Assembly: GCA_003223115.1 (NCBI GenBank)
Contig: QHXW01000290.1
Location: forward strand, 38,209 to 102,208
Direction: 5' to 3'
Length of the DNA stretch: 64,000 nucleotides
Source of the DNA: Acidobacteriota bacterium
Lineage (GTDB): Bacteria > Acidobacteriota > Terriglobia > Bryobacterales > Bryobacteraceae
Shown here: piece by piece, positions 17,812 to 26,654 of the stretch
How positions within the stretch are numbered: position 1 is the stretch's first letter
Layout of the letters: every line of letters starts with the position of its first letter
Notes under the pieces: model-generated
Database searches by the model: none
Told to the model about the DNA's origin: nothing
Seen by the model: only the letters and a program-made list of their open reading frames with translations
Position numbers and translations under genes: made by a program

Positions 17812-19082
17812 CAAGCGCCCTCCCGCAAGATTGCAGCCGGCTCGAGTGAAAGAGCGCGCCTCAGCGGCTGCGCGGCGCCTGCCAGCGCCACGGCCACGGC
17901 CACCACCAGCACCAATGGGATGAGCAAAGCCGGCGCCTGGGCTTCGACGCCAAAGACGCTGCGGCTCACCCAGCCCGACAGTTCCCAGCCGGCAAGCGCG
18001 CCCACCAGACCGCCCACCGCGCCCTGAATTGCAATTTCGGCTCCCAACATCGCGACAATCAGCGCGCTTCCCGCGCCGGTAGCCTGCATGATGGCGATCT
18101 CGTAACGGCGCTCGAGCACCGTAGTGGCCATCACGCTCCACACCGTGAGCGCGGCGGTGGCCATCGCCGCGAGTGAGATGAGCAGCATCAGACCGCGCAC
18201 CTTGCCGAGCACCCGGCCTTCGTTGTCCGCCACACGCCGGATGGGACGAGCCACAGCCATCGGTAGTACTTCTTCAATTTGATGCGCGATGGAGCTGATG
18301 TACGGCGTGCAGGACCAGCGTTCATATTCGGCCGGTGTCATTCGTTTCGGGTCCCGACGCGCGAAGGCATCTTCGGGTTTGGTGAGCGCACCGATTTCGA
18401 TGGCGTCCACGTGCCCGGCGCGTCCAGTCAACCGCTCCAAAACTTCGAGGCGCACGAACAGACGATCATCTTCTTCGCTGCCGGTCGAAATGATTCCCAT
18501 CACTTTGAAAAGCTCGCCGAAAATCGGGACGGTGGAACCAGGTTGCAGGTCGAATCGCCGGGCCAACGCTGCGCCGGCCATGCCCTCAGCCGAGCGATCG
18601 TCAGCGCGCGGATCGCTGATCCATTGTCCCTGGACTTTCCAGGCTGAGTTCAGCACATGCAAACCAGTCATGATGGAGCTTCCATCGGGCACGCGCAACT
18701 TGCGCTCGAACCACGCTCCTTCGAGCACTATTTCCCGGCCATTGAGCAGCGTTTGTGCGCGTAAAGAGGGCGCAATCGCGGTGATGTTCAACTGCCAGAA
18801 AATGGATTTGATTTTTGGGATCTGCGCTAACGGGATGGATTCGTCTGTGGCGGTGGGTTGGTAGCTGATGCCGCCAATCTCGACGGGCAGCGATGCGGAT
18901 TTGGGGGTGACGAGAAGGTTTGCGCCGAGCCTGCGCAGCTCATGATTGACACGGTCGCCCACCTCGAGCATGGCGCCCAGCATGGCCGTGGCTACGGCGG
19001 ACCCCAGTGCGACCGCCCCCATCGCCATGAGTTTCCTCCGCGGCGAACGGCGGGCCGACTGCGCGACGAATCTCAGGAACAA
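17811..19082 (-). CDS. FtsX-like ABC permease of the iron-import module (first)
   Basis: A 423-residue permease with an N-terminal helix (about 18-40), a large periplasmic domain (about 45-290) and three C-terminal helices ending PAAILREG. The segment ERWSCTPYISSIAHQIEEV and PIRRVADNEG near 255-290 is, as far as I remember, typical of the permeases next to FTR1/P19 systems rather than of MacB. The start is one base after the FTR1 stop and the stop overlaps the next start, so the four genes form one translationally coupled unit. Confidence 0.88.
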   Translation of the reverse strand: MFLRFVAQSARRSPRRKLMAMGAVALGSAVATAMLGAMLEVGDRVNHELRRLGANLLVTPKSASLPVEIGGISYQPTATDESIPLAQIPKIKSIFWQLNITAIAPSLRAQTLLNGREIVLEGAWFERKLRVPDGSSIMTGLHVLNSAWKVQGQWISDPRADDRSAEGMAGAALARRFDLQPGSTVPIFGELFKVMGIISTGSEEDDRLFVRLEVLERLTGRAGHVDAIEIGALTKPEDAFARRDPKRMTPAEYERWSCTPYISSIAHQIEEVLPMAVARPIRRVADNEGRVLGKVRGLMLLISLAAMATAALTVWSVMATTVLERRYEIAIMQATGAGSALIVAMLGAEIAIQGAVGGLVGALAGWELSGWVSRSVFGVEAQAPALLIPLVLVVAVAVALAGAAQPLRRALSLEPAAILREGA

Positions 19083-19083
19083 T

Positions 19084-20346
19084 TCAACGACTCCCGCCGC
19101 TAAAATACCGGGAACCCGCCTGCAATTTTTCGGTGCGGATCACGAGTTGGCCATCAGCTACGGTTGACTCGAGCGGAACTGGATTACAGCCGCCCTCGGA
19201 GCCGATGGTGGGGATGTTGATGGCCGACGCGCAATTCCTGCAAATCAAGTTCGGGCCTTTCTGGTAATAACCCTGGCTGCCGCAAATCTGGCAGGCATCG
19301 AAAGCCACGGCCAGGGTCTGGTCGGAACGACGGATCACGATGATGCGAATGCTGGCGCCTTCGGATTGAATCACGAAGCGGTGCAGCGCGCCGTCGCTCA
19401 CGGTATCCACCGGAATTCGCGCCAAGCCGTCCGTGATGACCACGGCCTGAGCTGTCGAAAGGCTGGTAGCCGACTTCGCATAGATATACTCGGCCGTGAT
19501 GGTCACCATGAACAGCGCCGCCGCCGAGCAGGACGCCGCCATCCAGAGCCGCTCGCGGCGGGCCGTCCAGCGCATTTTGCGCAATGCTGAGCCCTCGAGA
19601 TTCCCTGCGTCCGGCGTGCGACGGTTGCGCCATTCAAACAGGACCATGGTGGCAACCAGCGCCAGAATAGTCACGAAGAAAAAGACATCGTTGCGCACGA
19701 TGGGACCAATCAGAGCCATCTCTTCGCTGCTCGCGGGCAGCACCCCCGCTTCGGAAAGCTCGTGCAGGCCAGTGATGGCGAGCTGAAAAACCACCACCAA
19801 CAGAATGGCCGTGGTGATACGGAAAAAGCTGCGCAGGTTGATGCGGATGGTGCCCCTCACGAAGCTGACGCCAAACAGCACCGCGAGTCCCAGGCCCAAT
19901 ACCGTTCCCAGGAGTGCCATGATTCCAGAGGTGTCGAACCGCAACCCGTTGAGCATGAGGACAGTTTCCACGCCCTCGCGGAAAACCATCAGAAAAACGA
20001 ACAGGAATATGCCCCAGCGGGAGGCGTCACTGCGAGTTTCTTGTTGCAACCGAGTTTCAATCTGGCCTTTGAGCGCTTTGGCGTGCCGGTTCATCCAGAC
20101 CACCATGGAGAGCACAAATACCGCGCTCACCACCAGCAGCCAGCCCTCGTAGCGATCCTGGTTGACGTTGACTAGCGCCAGCGGAATAGCCACCAAAAAG
20201 CTTGCAAACACGGCAGCTACGAAGGCGCGGTAAACCGAAGAGAGCAGATCGCGGCGGTCAATTTTTTTCAGATACGCGATGGCGATGGCGACCACCAGGG
20301 CCGCTTCCACACCCTCACGCAACGCGATGATGAAGGTTTGCAGCAT
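19084..20346 (-). CDS. FTR1 iron permease fused to a DUF2318 domain
   Basis: A 420-residue membrane protein. Residues 1-240 form an FTR1/EfeU-type iron permease with both REGVE motifs (residues 10-14 and 123-127) that carry iron across the inner membrane. Residues about 265-420 have another membrane helix followed by a DUF2318 domain with Cys352-x2-Cys355, Cys369-x2-Cys372 and Cys387, a likely metal or Fe-S site. In Campylobacter jejuni these are separate proteins (Cj1658 and Cj1660); here they are one. P19 itself is not seen nearby. It is the first gene of the module and has a possible operator just before its start. Confidence 0.88.
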   Translation of the reverse strand: MLQTFIIALREGVEAALVVAIAIAYLKKIDRRDLLSSVYRAFVAAVFASFLVAIPLALVNVNQDRYEGWLLVVSAVFVLSMVVWMNRHAKALKGQIETRLQQETRSDASRWGIFLFVFLMVFREGVETVLMLNGLRFDTSGIMALLGTVLGLGLAVLFGVSFVRGTIRINLRSFFRITTAILLVVVFQLAITGLHELSEAGVLPASSEEMALIGPIVRNDVFFFVTILALVATMVLFEWRNRRTPDAGNLEGSALRKMRWTARRERLWMAASCSAAALFMVTITAEYIYAKSATSLSTAQAVVITDGLARIPVDTVSDGALHRFVIQSEGASIRIIVIRRSDQTLAVAFDACQICGSQGYYQKGPNLICRNCASAINIPTIGSEGGCNPVPLESTVADGQLVIRTEKLQAGSRYFSGGSR

Positions 20347-20347
20347 A

Positions 20348-20360
20348 GCAACTCAGTTGC
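20348..20360. promoter_or_regulatory. Candidate operator before the FTR1 gene (GCAACT-C-AGTTGC)
   Basis: A perfect 6-1-6 inverted repeat, GCAACT-C-AGTTGC, starts 2 bp upstream of the FTR1 ATG, followed by another AACT (overlapping palindrome AGTTGCAACT at 20355-20364). The position is right for iron-dependent repression, and its form loosely resembles some Fur sites, but no regulator is known. A structured leader covering the start codon is an alternative. Confidence 0.4.
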
Positions 20361-20563
20361 AACTAGCTATTGTACAGCACGGCGGCCAAATCCCGTGAGG
20401 CCGGCCGCAAACTGTCCGGAAATGGGATTTGGGTTCGTTTTTTTCGGTTCGTTTCTCAAAATCAGTTTTCGCGGCGGCAGCAAGGGGCGGGGGAACGAGA
20501 CAACGGGAACGAGACCCCGCCAGCACCATTATGCATGATGGATTTGGGTTTACTCGGATCTTT

Positions 20564-20640
20564 TGGATTTGAAGCCGCGGTCGGCGAGGTAGTAGTGTGG
20601 ACGGCCGGAATGACCACCAGGGAGAGCACCATCGAGGCCG
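20564..20640 (-). pseudogene. Relic of an RND efflux pump 3' end
   Basis: About 75 bp closely match the last codons of the intact RND pump gene at 22252-22330: the block read on the plus strand from GAAGCCGCGGTCGGCGA through CCACCAGGGAGAGCACCATCGA is nearly identical. On the minus strand it reads ASMVLSLVV-PAVH and then loses frame through a 2-base insertion before the equivalent of YYxADRGFK. The surrounding 20366-20714 holds no other gene I can recognise. It is the tail of a second, deleted RND gene or of a partial duplication. Confidence 0.75.
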
Positions 20641-20714
20641 CTCACTTTGGCTTCGCCAGAACGCTTCCGGAAACCGGTCCCCGATAAATTTCCTTGAGAC
20701 CTAATTCTTGAGGC

Positions 20715-22223
20715 CTAATTTATGCTCGACCGTATCTCGCTCTGAAGGCAAGAGCGCGTAATGCCGGGCGCCGGCGGTTCTGTCGAAAGCTCTACCCAGG
20801 TCCAGTTCCCCACATACGCGTAAAAGCGCAATGCCGGCTGGAGTTGCCAGGAGCCGCCAATGCGCGTAACCGGGGCATTCTCTTGGCGATCGGCGGCCAG
20901 GCGGTCGGCAATCGTTCGCGTGTCAGCGTCGTACTTCCAAACCAGGAAATGCCGCGTGTTGCATTCACTGGCGTACTGAAGAATGAAGATCAAGGCCAGA
21001 ATGTACGCAGCCATCGAAGCCACGCGCATCCGTCCTGGAACATTCCTCCACTCGTGCGCCAGCCCGGCCAACGCCAGCCCAGCCAACGGGGGGAAGTAAA
21101 TCCCCGTCCGGTCGGCAGGCTTGTCGAGCACGAAATGGATCAACAGCAAAAAGATGGCCGAAAACGCAGCCGCGCCCCCTGGCAAGATTAACACGAGATT
21201 ACGGCGCAGAATACCCAATACCAAAGCGGCAGCCAGAACCAGCGGAGCGATTCCGAATGCAATGACGTCCGTCCACCTGTGTACCCAGTGCTGGTTGAGT
21301 AATGGACCCGAATGATCGAACGAGGACTCGGCCAAACTGCGCAGACTCGCGCCGATGCTGCCCGCGCCCGTGTAAAAGTCTTGTGAACGCATGTCCTCGA
21401 TTGGCGCAAGATTCAAAAACAAAAAGGCGATCACAACGGCGGGAATCGCAAACACGACAGAGGGCCGTACGCGCGAGCCGGCGTGTTAATCAGGTCGCGG
21501 GGCAACTTTCTTCTTCTTCCGTTTAACTCGCCGGCGGGCGGCTGGGTCACAGGCTCGCGCCGTCGCAGGATGAGAAACGCGGCGATTGCCGCGAGAGCCG
21601 CCGCCGGAAGCACAAACACCAGGTTGGCTGTGACTGAAAGTGCCAACGCGGCGCCGGCCAGCATCGTGCGCCTGGATGAACCCGGCTGTATGGATTCGTC
21701 GAGCAACAGCACCGCTGAAATCATCCACAGCGCCAGCGCCATCCCATACCTGCGCGCAGCCACCATGAAATCCAGCACCAACGGATTCAAGGCCAGCAGG
21801 CAGACGGCAAGCAACATCGTAAATCCATCGCCAAAGGCCACCGCGTAAACCTGTAGCACGCAAAAAAGTACAGCGCCGCTCCGGCCAGTGCGGGTAACCG
21901 CAGGGACCATTGCGAAACTCCGAAAATCGATCTGGAAAGCCGCGCGAGTATCGTGTTCAAAAATGATGGTTCGGCGAGTAAAAATGAAATATCTGGCTCG
22001 CCGGCGCCAGGATATACAACTACCAGGTCAATGCCTCGTCGTGCACGATCGACTGGCTGAAGGCCCGGAAGACACAGACAGCGAACAGCATTATCAAAAA
22101 GGCCTGGGCGGCAACCTGGTAGTATTTCCGCGGCATTGTGCTGAACATTGTCGCAGAATGCTGCGCCGGGATTCTCAGGTGGATGCGACCAACGCGGTCA
22201 GATCTGATTGCATTCCGCCGCAA
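20715..22223 (-). pseudogene. Broken GT39/ArnT-like membrane glycosyltransferase
   Basis: Three reading frames have to be joined to give one membrane glycosyltransferase-like protein. 22223-22020 gives a TM helix and QSIVHDEALTW, then TAG. Another frame continues with SPNHHFLNTILARL, LRLPALAGAALYFFACYR (about 21985-21850). 21830-21470 gives LLALNPLVLDFMVAARRYG and further helices, and 21455-20715 gives the C-terminal helices and soluble tail. The DE motif, the NHHxLNT segment and RLPALxGAxLY are typical of polyprenyl-phosphate-sugar transferases of the GT39/ArnT/DUF2029 type. At least one stop and two or three frameshifts make it non-functional, unless the sequence has errors. Confidence 0.8.
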
Positions 22224-22251
22224 CGCGCGAGTGCCCTTGAACCGATTCTGA

Positions 22252-25200
22252 TCATTTCAACTTGAAACCGCGGTCGGCGATGTAATAGTGCACGGCGGGG
22301 GTGACCACCAGGGAGAGCACCATCGACGCCAGAATGCCGCCAATCACGGCGATGGCGAGTGGTTGGAGCATTTGCGACCCGGTGCCCCAGGCCAGCGCGA
22401 GGGGAACCATGCCGGCGACGGTGGCGAGCGCGGTCATCATGATAGGACGCAGCCGCCGCTCACCGGCATCGATCATGCTCTGCTCGGCGGCAACGCCCTC
22501 GGCACGAAATTTCTGATCGGCGTCGAGCAGCAGAATGCCGTTTTTGGCGACAATGCCGATCACCATGATGAGCCCCATGAACGACGAAATATTAAAGGTG
22601 GTGCGCGTGACCAGCAGCGTCAGAAAAACGCCGGACGTCGAGAGCAGGGCCGAGGCCACGACCGCGGCCGGAGCGGCGAAGCTTCCGAATTCAAAGAGTA
22701 GCACGATGAACACCAGCAGCACCGCCAGGACCAGGACAAAAACCAGATCGCGGAAGGAGCGCTGCTGCTCTTCGTAAGCTCCGCCGTATTCCACGCGTAT
22801 GGCTGGCGGCAAGTGCAGTCCGGCGACTGTTTTTTGGACGTCCGCCATACCGCCGCCCAGGTCCCGGCCTTCCAGGCGGCCGGTGACGGTCACATCGCGC
22901 TGCAAGTTCTCGCGGCGAATTTCCGTCTGGCCAGGAATATCGACGACGGTCGCGAGCGCGCCGAGCGTCCCAATTTTTCCTGTGGAGCTGACCAGCAGCG
23001 TGTTACGAATGGCCTCCATCGACGAGCGCGTATTTTGTGGAAAGCGCACGCGAATCGTGTAAGAGCGATCGTTCACCACGACGGGCGTGGACGCGAGCTC
23101 TCCCTGCATGATGGCGCTGGCATCCAGCTCGATTTCCTGCGGTGTGAACCCGCCGCGCGCTGCCACCGCCGGGTCCACTTGAAACACCGTTGCCGGCCCG
23201 CTAATGGTGTTATCGATGCCGTTGAGCACGTCCACGACGCCGGGAATTTTCTTGATAGCATCACCCACGCGCGGCCCCCATTCGCGCAAAATGGCGGGAT
23301 CCTGCGAAAACAGCTTGATGGCGATGGGCTCGGGCGCGCTGGTTAGATCGCCGATCATGTCCTGCAGCAACTGGATAAACTGCACCTGCAGCATGGGCTC
23401 CTGTTTGGTGATCTTTTCGCGGACGTCGGCGATGACTTCGTCGCCGCTGCGGCTCCGGTCGCGCTTGAGCTTCACCGAAATGTCGCCCGTATTGGCTTCG
23501 GTCACAGTAGCCAGGCCGAGTTGCAGGCCCGTGCGCCGGGAGGTGCTAGCCACTTCGGGCGTTGTGCGCAGAATACGCTCGACTGCTGATACCACGCGGT
23601 TAGTCTCCGCGAGCGAAGAGCCCGCGGGCATGATGTAATCCACGATGAAGCCGCCTTCATCCATTTGTGGCAACAGATCGGACCCCAAACTGCGATAGCA
23701 AAGATACGAGGCACCGATCAAGACGACTGTTAGAACCACCAGCAAAACCGGGTGTTCGAGACTCCCGCGCAGCACCCGCTCATAGGTCCGCATGATGCGC
23801 GGCGGCAGGCCGTGCTGTTCTTCGCCCTGCCCTTTGGCGCGCTTGCGTATGAAGTAATGACTTAACGTCGGAGTCCAGGACAGGGCCAGCGCGAGCGAGG
23901 TGATCAATGCCACTGCGACGGTAATGGCGAGCGCACGAAAAAATGTGCCCGTCACGCCGGTAATCGAAATCAAGGGCAGGAACACCACGATGGGCGTAAT
24001 GGTCGAGCCGAGGAGCGGCACGCGGATCTCGCGGATGGCCTTGGTGATGGCCTCTGCGCGCGACTGGCCGGTGTCGCGGTGCGTGACGATATTTTCCACC
24101 ACCACAATGGCGTCATCAATGACCAGGCCGACCGCCGCTGCCAGACCGCCAAGCGTCATCAGGTTGAAGCTTTCGCCCAGAACACGCAACGCGATGAAGG
24201 TGACGGCAATGGTCACGGGAATCACCAGGCCTGCAACCAGCGAGGTGCCCCAGTCGCGAAGGAACACCACCATGATGAACGACGCCAGCACCAGGCCAAT
24301 GAGAATGGCGTCGCGCACGCTCTTGATGGAATCGTTCACGATTTCCGATTGATCGTAGAACGGCAGCAACTCCACGCCTCGCGGCAGAGTCTTGCGAACG
24401 CGCTCCACTTCGGCGTGCACGGCATTCGCCACCATCACCGTGTTGCTGTCCGGTTGGCGATAGATATTCAGCAGGACAGCGGGCTTCTGGTTGGCCGTAA
24501 CAATTGTGTAGACGGGTTTGACCGATGGAGAAACGCCGGCGATGTCGCCGATGTGGATGGGAGCGCCGGCCGGCGTGGTCTTGACGACGATGGCGGAGAT
24601 CTCGGCAGGAGTGCGCGCCTGCCCGCTCACCAGGCTCAGAACCAACTGGTGATTATTCTCGATCAGTCCGGGAGAATCGATGAGATTCCCGCGGCCGATG
24701 GCGTCCAGCAGGTTCGGAATGGTGATGGAGGTCTCCAACAGTTTCACCGGATCCGGTTGAATCTCGAATTCGGGTTCCTGCCCGCCTTGCACCACAATGG
24801 TCGAGACCCCCGCGGTGCGGTTCAGCCGCGGCTTAATCTCGTAGGTGGCCATTTCCCAGATCCTGGTCTGCGGCACGGTATCTGACGTAAGGCTGTAACC
24901 GATGATCGGGAAGGCGGCGAAAGTGAGCCGGTTGGCGGTCACCTTGGCAGTGGGCGGCAGCGTGGCCTGGACGCGTGCGAGCGCCGCATTGACCAGCTCG
25001 AGCGTCTGAAACATGTCCACTTTCCAGGAGAAGAAAAGATCGATTTCGACCGAACCGCGGCTGGTGATGGACAACACGCGGTCGAGGCCTTGCACAGTAT
25101 TCACGGCCTCTTCAATGGGCCGCGTGACCGTCACCAGCATTTGCTCGATGGGCGCCACCCCGTTGTCGACACCGATGACGATGCGCGGAAAGCTGGTTTC

Positions 25201-25353
25201 CGGAAAGACAGAGACCGGGACGGTCAAGGCCAGATAAACGCCCAGAGCGACGAGCGTGAGGATCACGAAGATGATGGGCTTGCCGTGACAGGCAGTCCAA
25301 TGTTCGCTTTGAGGCTCGGTGGTGGCGGGCGGTCGAGTGGAGACGTCGCTCAT
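22252..25353 (-). CDS. RND efflux pump, inner-membrane transporter (AcrB/HAE1-like)
   Basis: A 1033-residue proton-driven RND transporter. It has TM1 at about 25-45 (IIFVILTLVALGVYLAL), two large periplasmic loops, and the TM4 motif GLVIDDAIVVVENI with the Asp-Asp proton relay, as in HAE1 pumps. The length and the two-fold repeat are normal. It lacks the Met/Glu-rich heavy-metal signature I would look for in CusA, so the substrate class is uncertain. The start overlaps the adaptor gene by 4 bp. It is the last gene of an operon with its own two-component system. Confidence 0.92.
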   Translation of the reverse strand: MSDVSTRPPATTEPQSEHWTACHGKPIIFVILTLVALGVYLALTVPVSVFPETSFPRIVIGVDNGVAPIEQMLVTVTRPIEEAVNTVQGLDRVLSITSRGSVEIDLFFSWKVDMFQTLELVNAALARVQATLPPTAKVTANRLTFAAFPIIGYSLTSDTVPQTRIWEMATYEIKPRLNRTAGVSTIVVQGGQEPEFEIQPDPVKLLETSITIPNLLDAIGRGNLIDSPGLIENNHQLVLSLVSGQARTPAEISAIVVKTTPAGAPIHIGDIAGVSPSVKPVYTIVTANQKPAVLLNIYRQPDSNTVMVANAVHAEVERVRKTLPRGVELLPFYDQSEIVNDSIKSVRDAILIGLVLASFIMVVFLRDWGTSLVAGLVIPVTIAVTFIALRVLGESFNLMTLGGLAAAVGLVIDDAIVVVENIVTHRDTGQSRAEAITKAIREIRVPLLGSTITPIVVFLPLISITGVTGTFFRALAITVAVALITSLALALSWTPTLSHYFIRKRAKGQGEEQHGLPPRIMRTYERVLRGSLEHPVLLVVLTVVLIGASYLCYRSLGSDLLPQMDEGGFIVDYIMPAGSSLAETNRVVSAVERILRTTPEVASTSRRTGLQLGLATVTEANTGDISVKLKRDRSRSGDEVIADVREKITKQEPMLQVQFIQLLQDMIGDLTSAPEPIAIKLFSQDPAILREWGPRVGDAIKKIPGVVDVLNGIDNTISGPATVFQVDPAVAARGGFTPQEIELDASAIMQGELASTPVVVNDRSYTIRVRFPQNTRSSMEAIRNTLLVSSTGKIGTLGALATVVDIPGQTEIRRENLQRDVTVTGRLEGRDLGGGMADVQKTVAGLHLPPAIRVEYGGAYEEQQRSFRDLVFVLVLAVLLVFIVLLFEFGSFAAPAAVVASALLSTSGVFLTLLVTRTTFNISSFMGLIMVIGIVAKNGILLLDADQKFRAEGVAAEQSMIDAGERRLRPIMMTALATVAGMVPLALAWGTGSQMLQPLAIAVIGGILASMVLSLVVTPAVHYYIADRGFKLK

Positions 25354-26651
25354 TTTTCGTCCGGCTTCTGTTCGCCACCCGGTTTTTCGCTGGCGGCCGG
25401 CTTTTCGTCCTCGGCGGGTTTTTGGCCAGGCTTCTCAATGCGCACCTTGTTGCCATCTTCCAGACCAACGCCGCCCACGATGATGACTTTCTCTTCTGGC
25501 TTGACGCCGCTCAGGATCTGCACTTTGTCAGGCTCACGAACGCCGACCTCGACTTTTCTTTCGTGCGCCACCGAATCGGCTCCGACCACCATCAGGACCG
25601 TTTCGCCTTCGGCCGAGGGAAGTAGAGCGGCCGGTGGAACGATGATGGCGTTGGTCAAAGTCTCGGCCACGATCGAGGTATGCACGGAGACGCCGGGCTT
25701 CAAGTGTCCCCCCGGGTTGGCCATCTGAACCCAGACTTGCAGAGTGGTGCTGTTGGCGTCGACAGCCGGACTGACTACGATGACTTTCCCGGCCACCTGG
25801 TCGGCGCCGTCGGTTTGATTGACCGTGGCATCGTTGCCGACTTTGAGTAATCGAGCCTGGTTCTGCGGGATATTGGCGCGCACCACGACGCGCGATACAT
25901 CCATCACGGTGAGCAGTGGCGTTCCGGCGCTGGCCATTTCGCCCTCATAGATGGCCCGGTCGGTGATGACGCCGGTGATGGGACTGCGGATCTCAGTATA
26001 GCCGAGCTGCGCTTCGGCGCCTTGAAAATGCGCTTCGGCGGCGTCGGCCTGGGCCGCGGCTCCACGGATCTGCTGTTGTTTGCCCACGCTCTGGAGAGCG
26101 CTCAAGTGCTGCTGCACTTGCTCGTATTGGCTGCGCGCCTGGGCAGATGCGACCTGGGCTTCATCCACTTGCTTACGGGCCAGCGCTCCTTCGCGGAAAA
26201 GTTTTTCGCGGTTCTCGAGCAGCTTCTGAGCGGCATCCAGCGTTTCTTTGGCGGACCGCAGCTCCGATTGCGCCTTGGTCACTTCTTCAGGAATCGTGAC
26301 ATCAGCCGTCGATTTGTAATTCGCGTCGGCTTGTTCGTATTGCCCCTTGCTTTCCCGGGCAGCCGCAGCCAGATCGCGATTTTCCAGCACGGCCAGCAAC
26401 TGGCCCTGACGCACATGATCGCCGCGATTGACGTAAAACTTCCGCACCGGCGCGCTGACCTTCGGCGTCAGGCCGGCCTGGTTCAGTGGAAAGAGTACGC
26501 CGTCGGCGGAAATGATGCGCCGGATGGAATCCAGGCGGACCGCAGTCACCTGCACCGGCACGATGGGCTCCGCTTCCTTTTCTTCTTTCTTGGAGCAGGC
26601 AGCCAGCGGCAGCAGGCATAGGGCTAAGGCCAGATGCGTTTTCTTGGTCAT
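25350..26651 (-). CDS. RND periplasmic adaptor lipoprotein
   Basis: A 433-residue membrane-fusion protein. A lipobox LAAC at about residue 19 indicates an acylated periplasmic lipoprotein. It has the barrel-sandwich and lipoyl halves (APVRKFYVNRGDHVRQGQLLAVLE and YTEIRSPITGVI) separated by a long coiled-coil hairpin (about 100-210), then beta-barrel and membrane-proximal domains. The Pro/Glu/Lys-rich tail (EKPGQKPAEDEKPAASEKP) is unusual and probably disordered. It bridges the RND pump and TolC-like channel encoded on either side, with gaps of a few bases. Confidence 0.9.
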   Translation of the reverse strand: MTKKTHLALALCLLPLAACSKKEEKEAEPIVPVQVTAVRLDSIRRIISADGVLFPLNQAGLTPKVSAPVRKFYVNRGDHVRQGQLLAVLENRDLAAAARESKGQYEQADANYKSTADVTIPEEVTKAQSELRSAKETLDAAQKLLENREKLFREGALARKQVDEAQVASAQARSQYEQVQQHLSALQSVGKQQQIRGAAAQADAAEAHFQGAEAQLGYTEIRSPITGVITDRAIYEGEMASAGTPLLTVMDVSRVVVRANIPQNQARLLKVGNDATVNQTDGADQVAGKVIVVSPAVDANSTTLQVWVQMANPGGHLKPGVSVHTSIVAETLTNAIIVPPAALLPSAEGETVLMVVGADSVAHERKVEVGVREPDKVQILSGVKPEEKVIIVGGVGLEDGNKVRIEKPGQKPAEDEKPAASEKPGGEQKPDEK

Positions 26652-26654
26652 GAG

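Noticed and set aside
17812..18141. 110-codon extension of the second FtsX permease
   Set aside because: Arg/Gly-rich shadow of the upstream permease gene; ATG 17811 starts a proper membrane helix.
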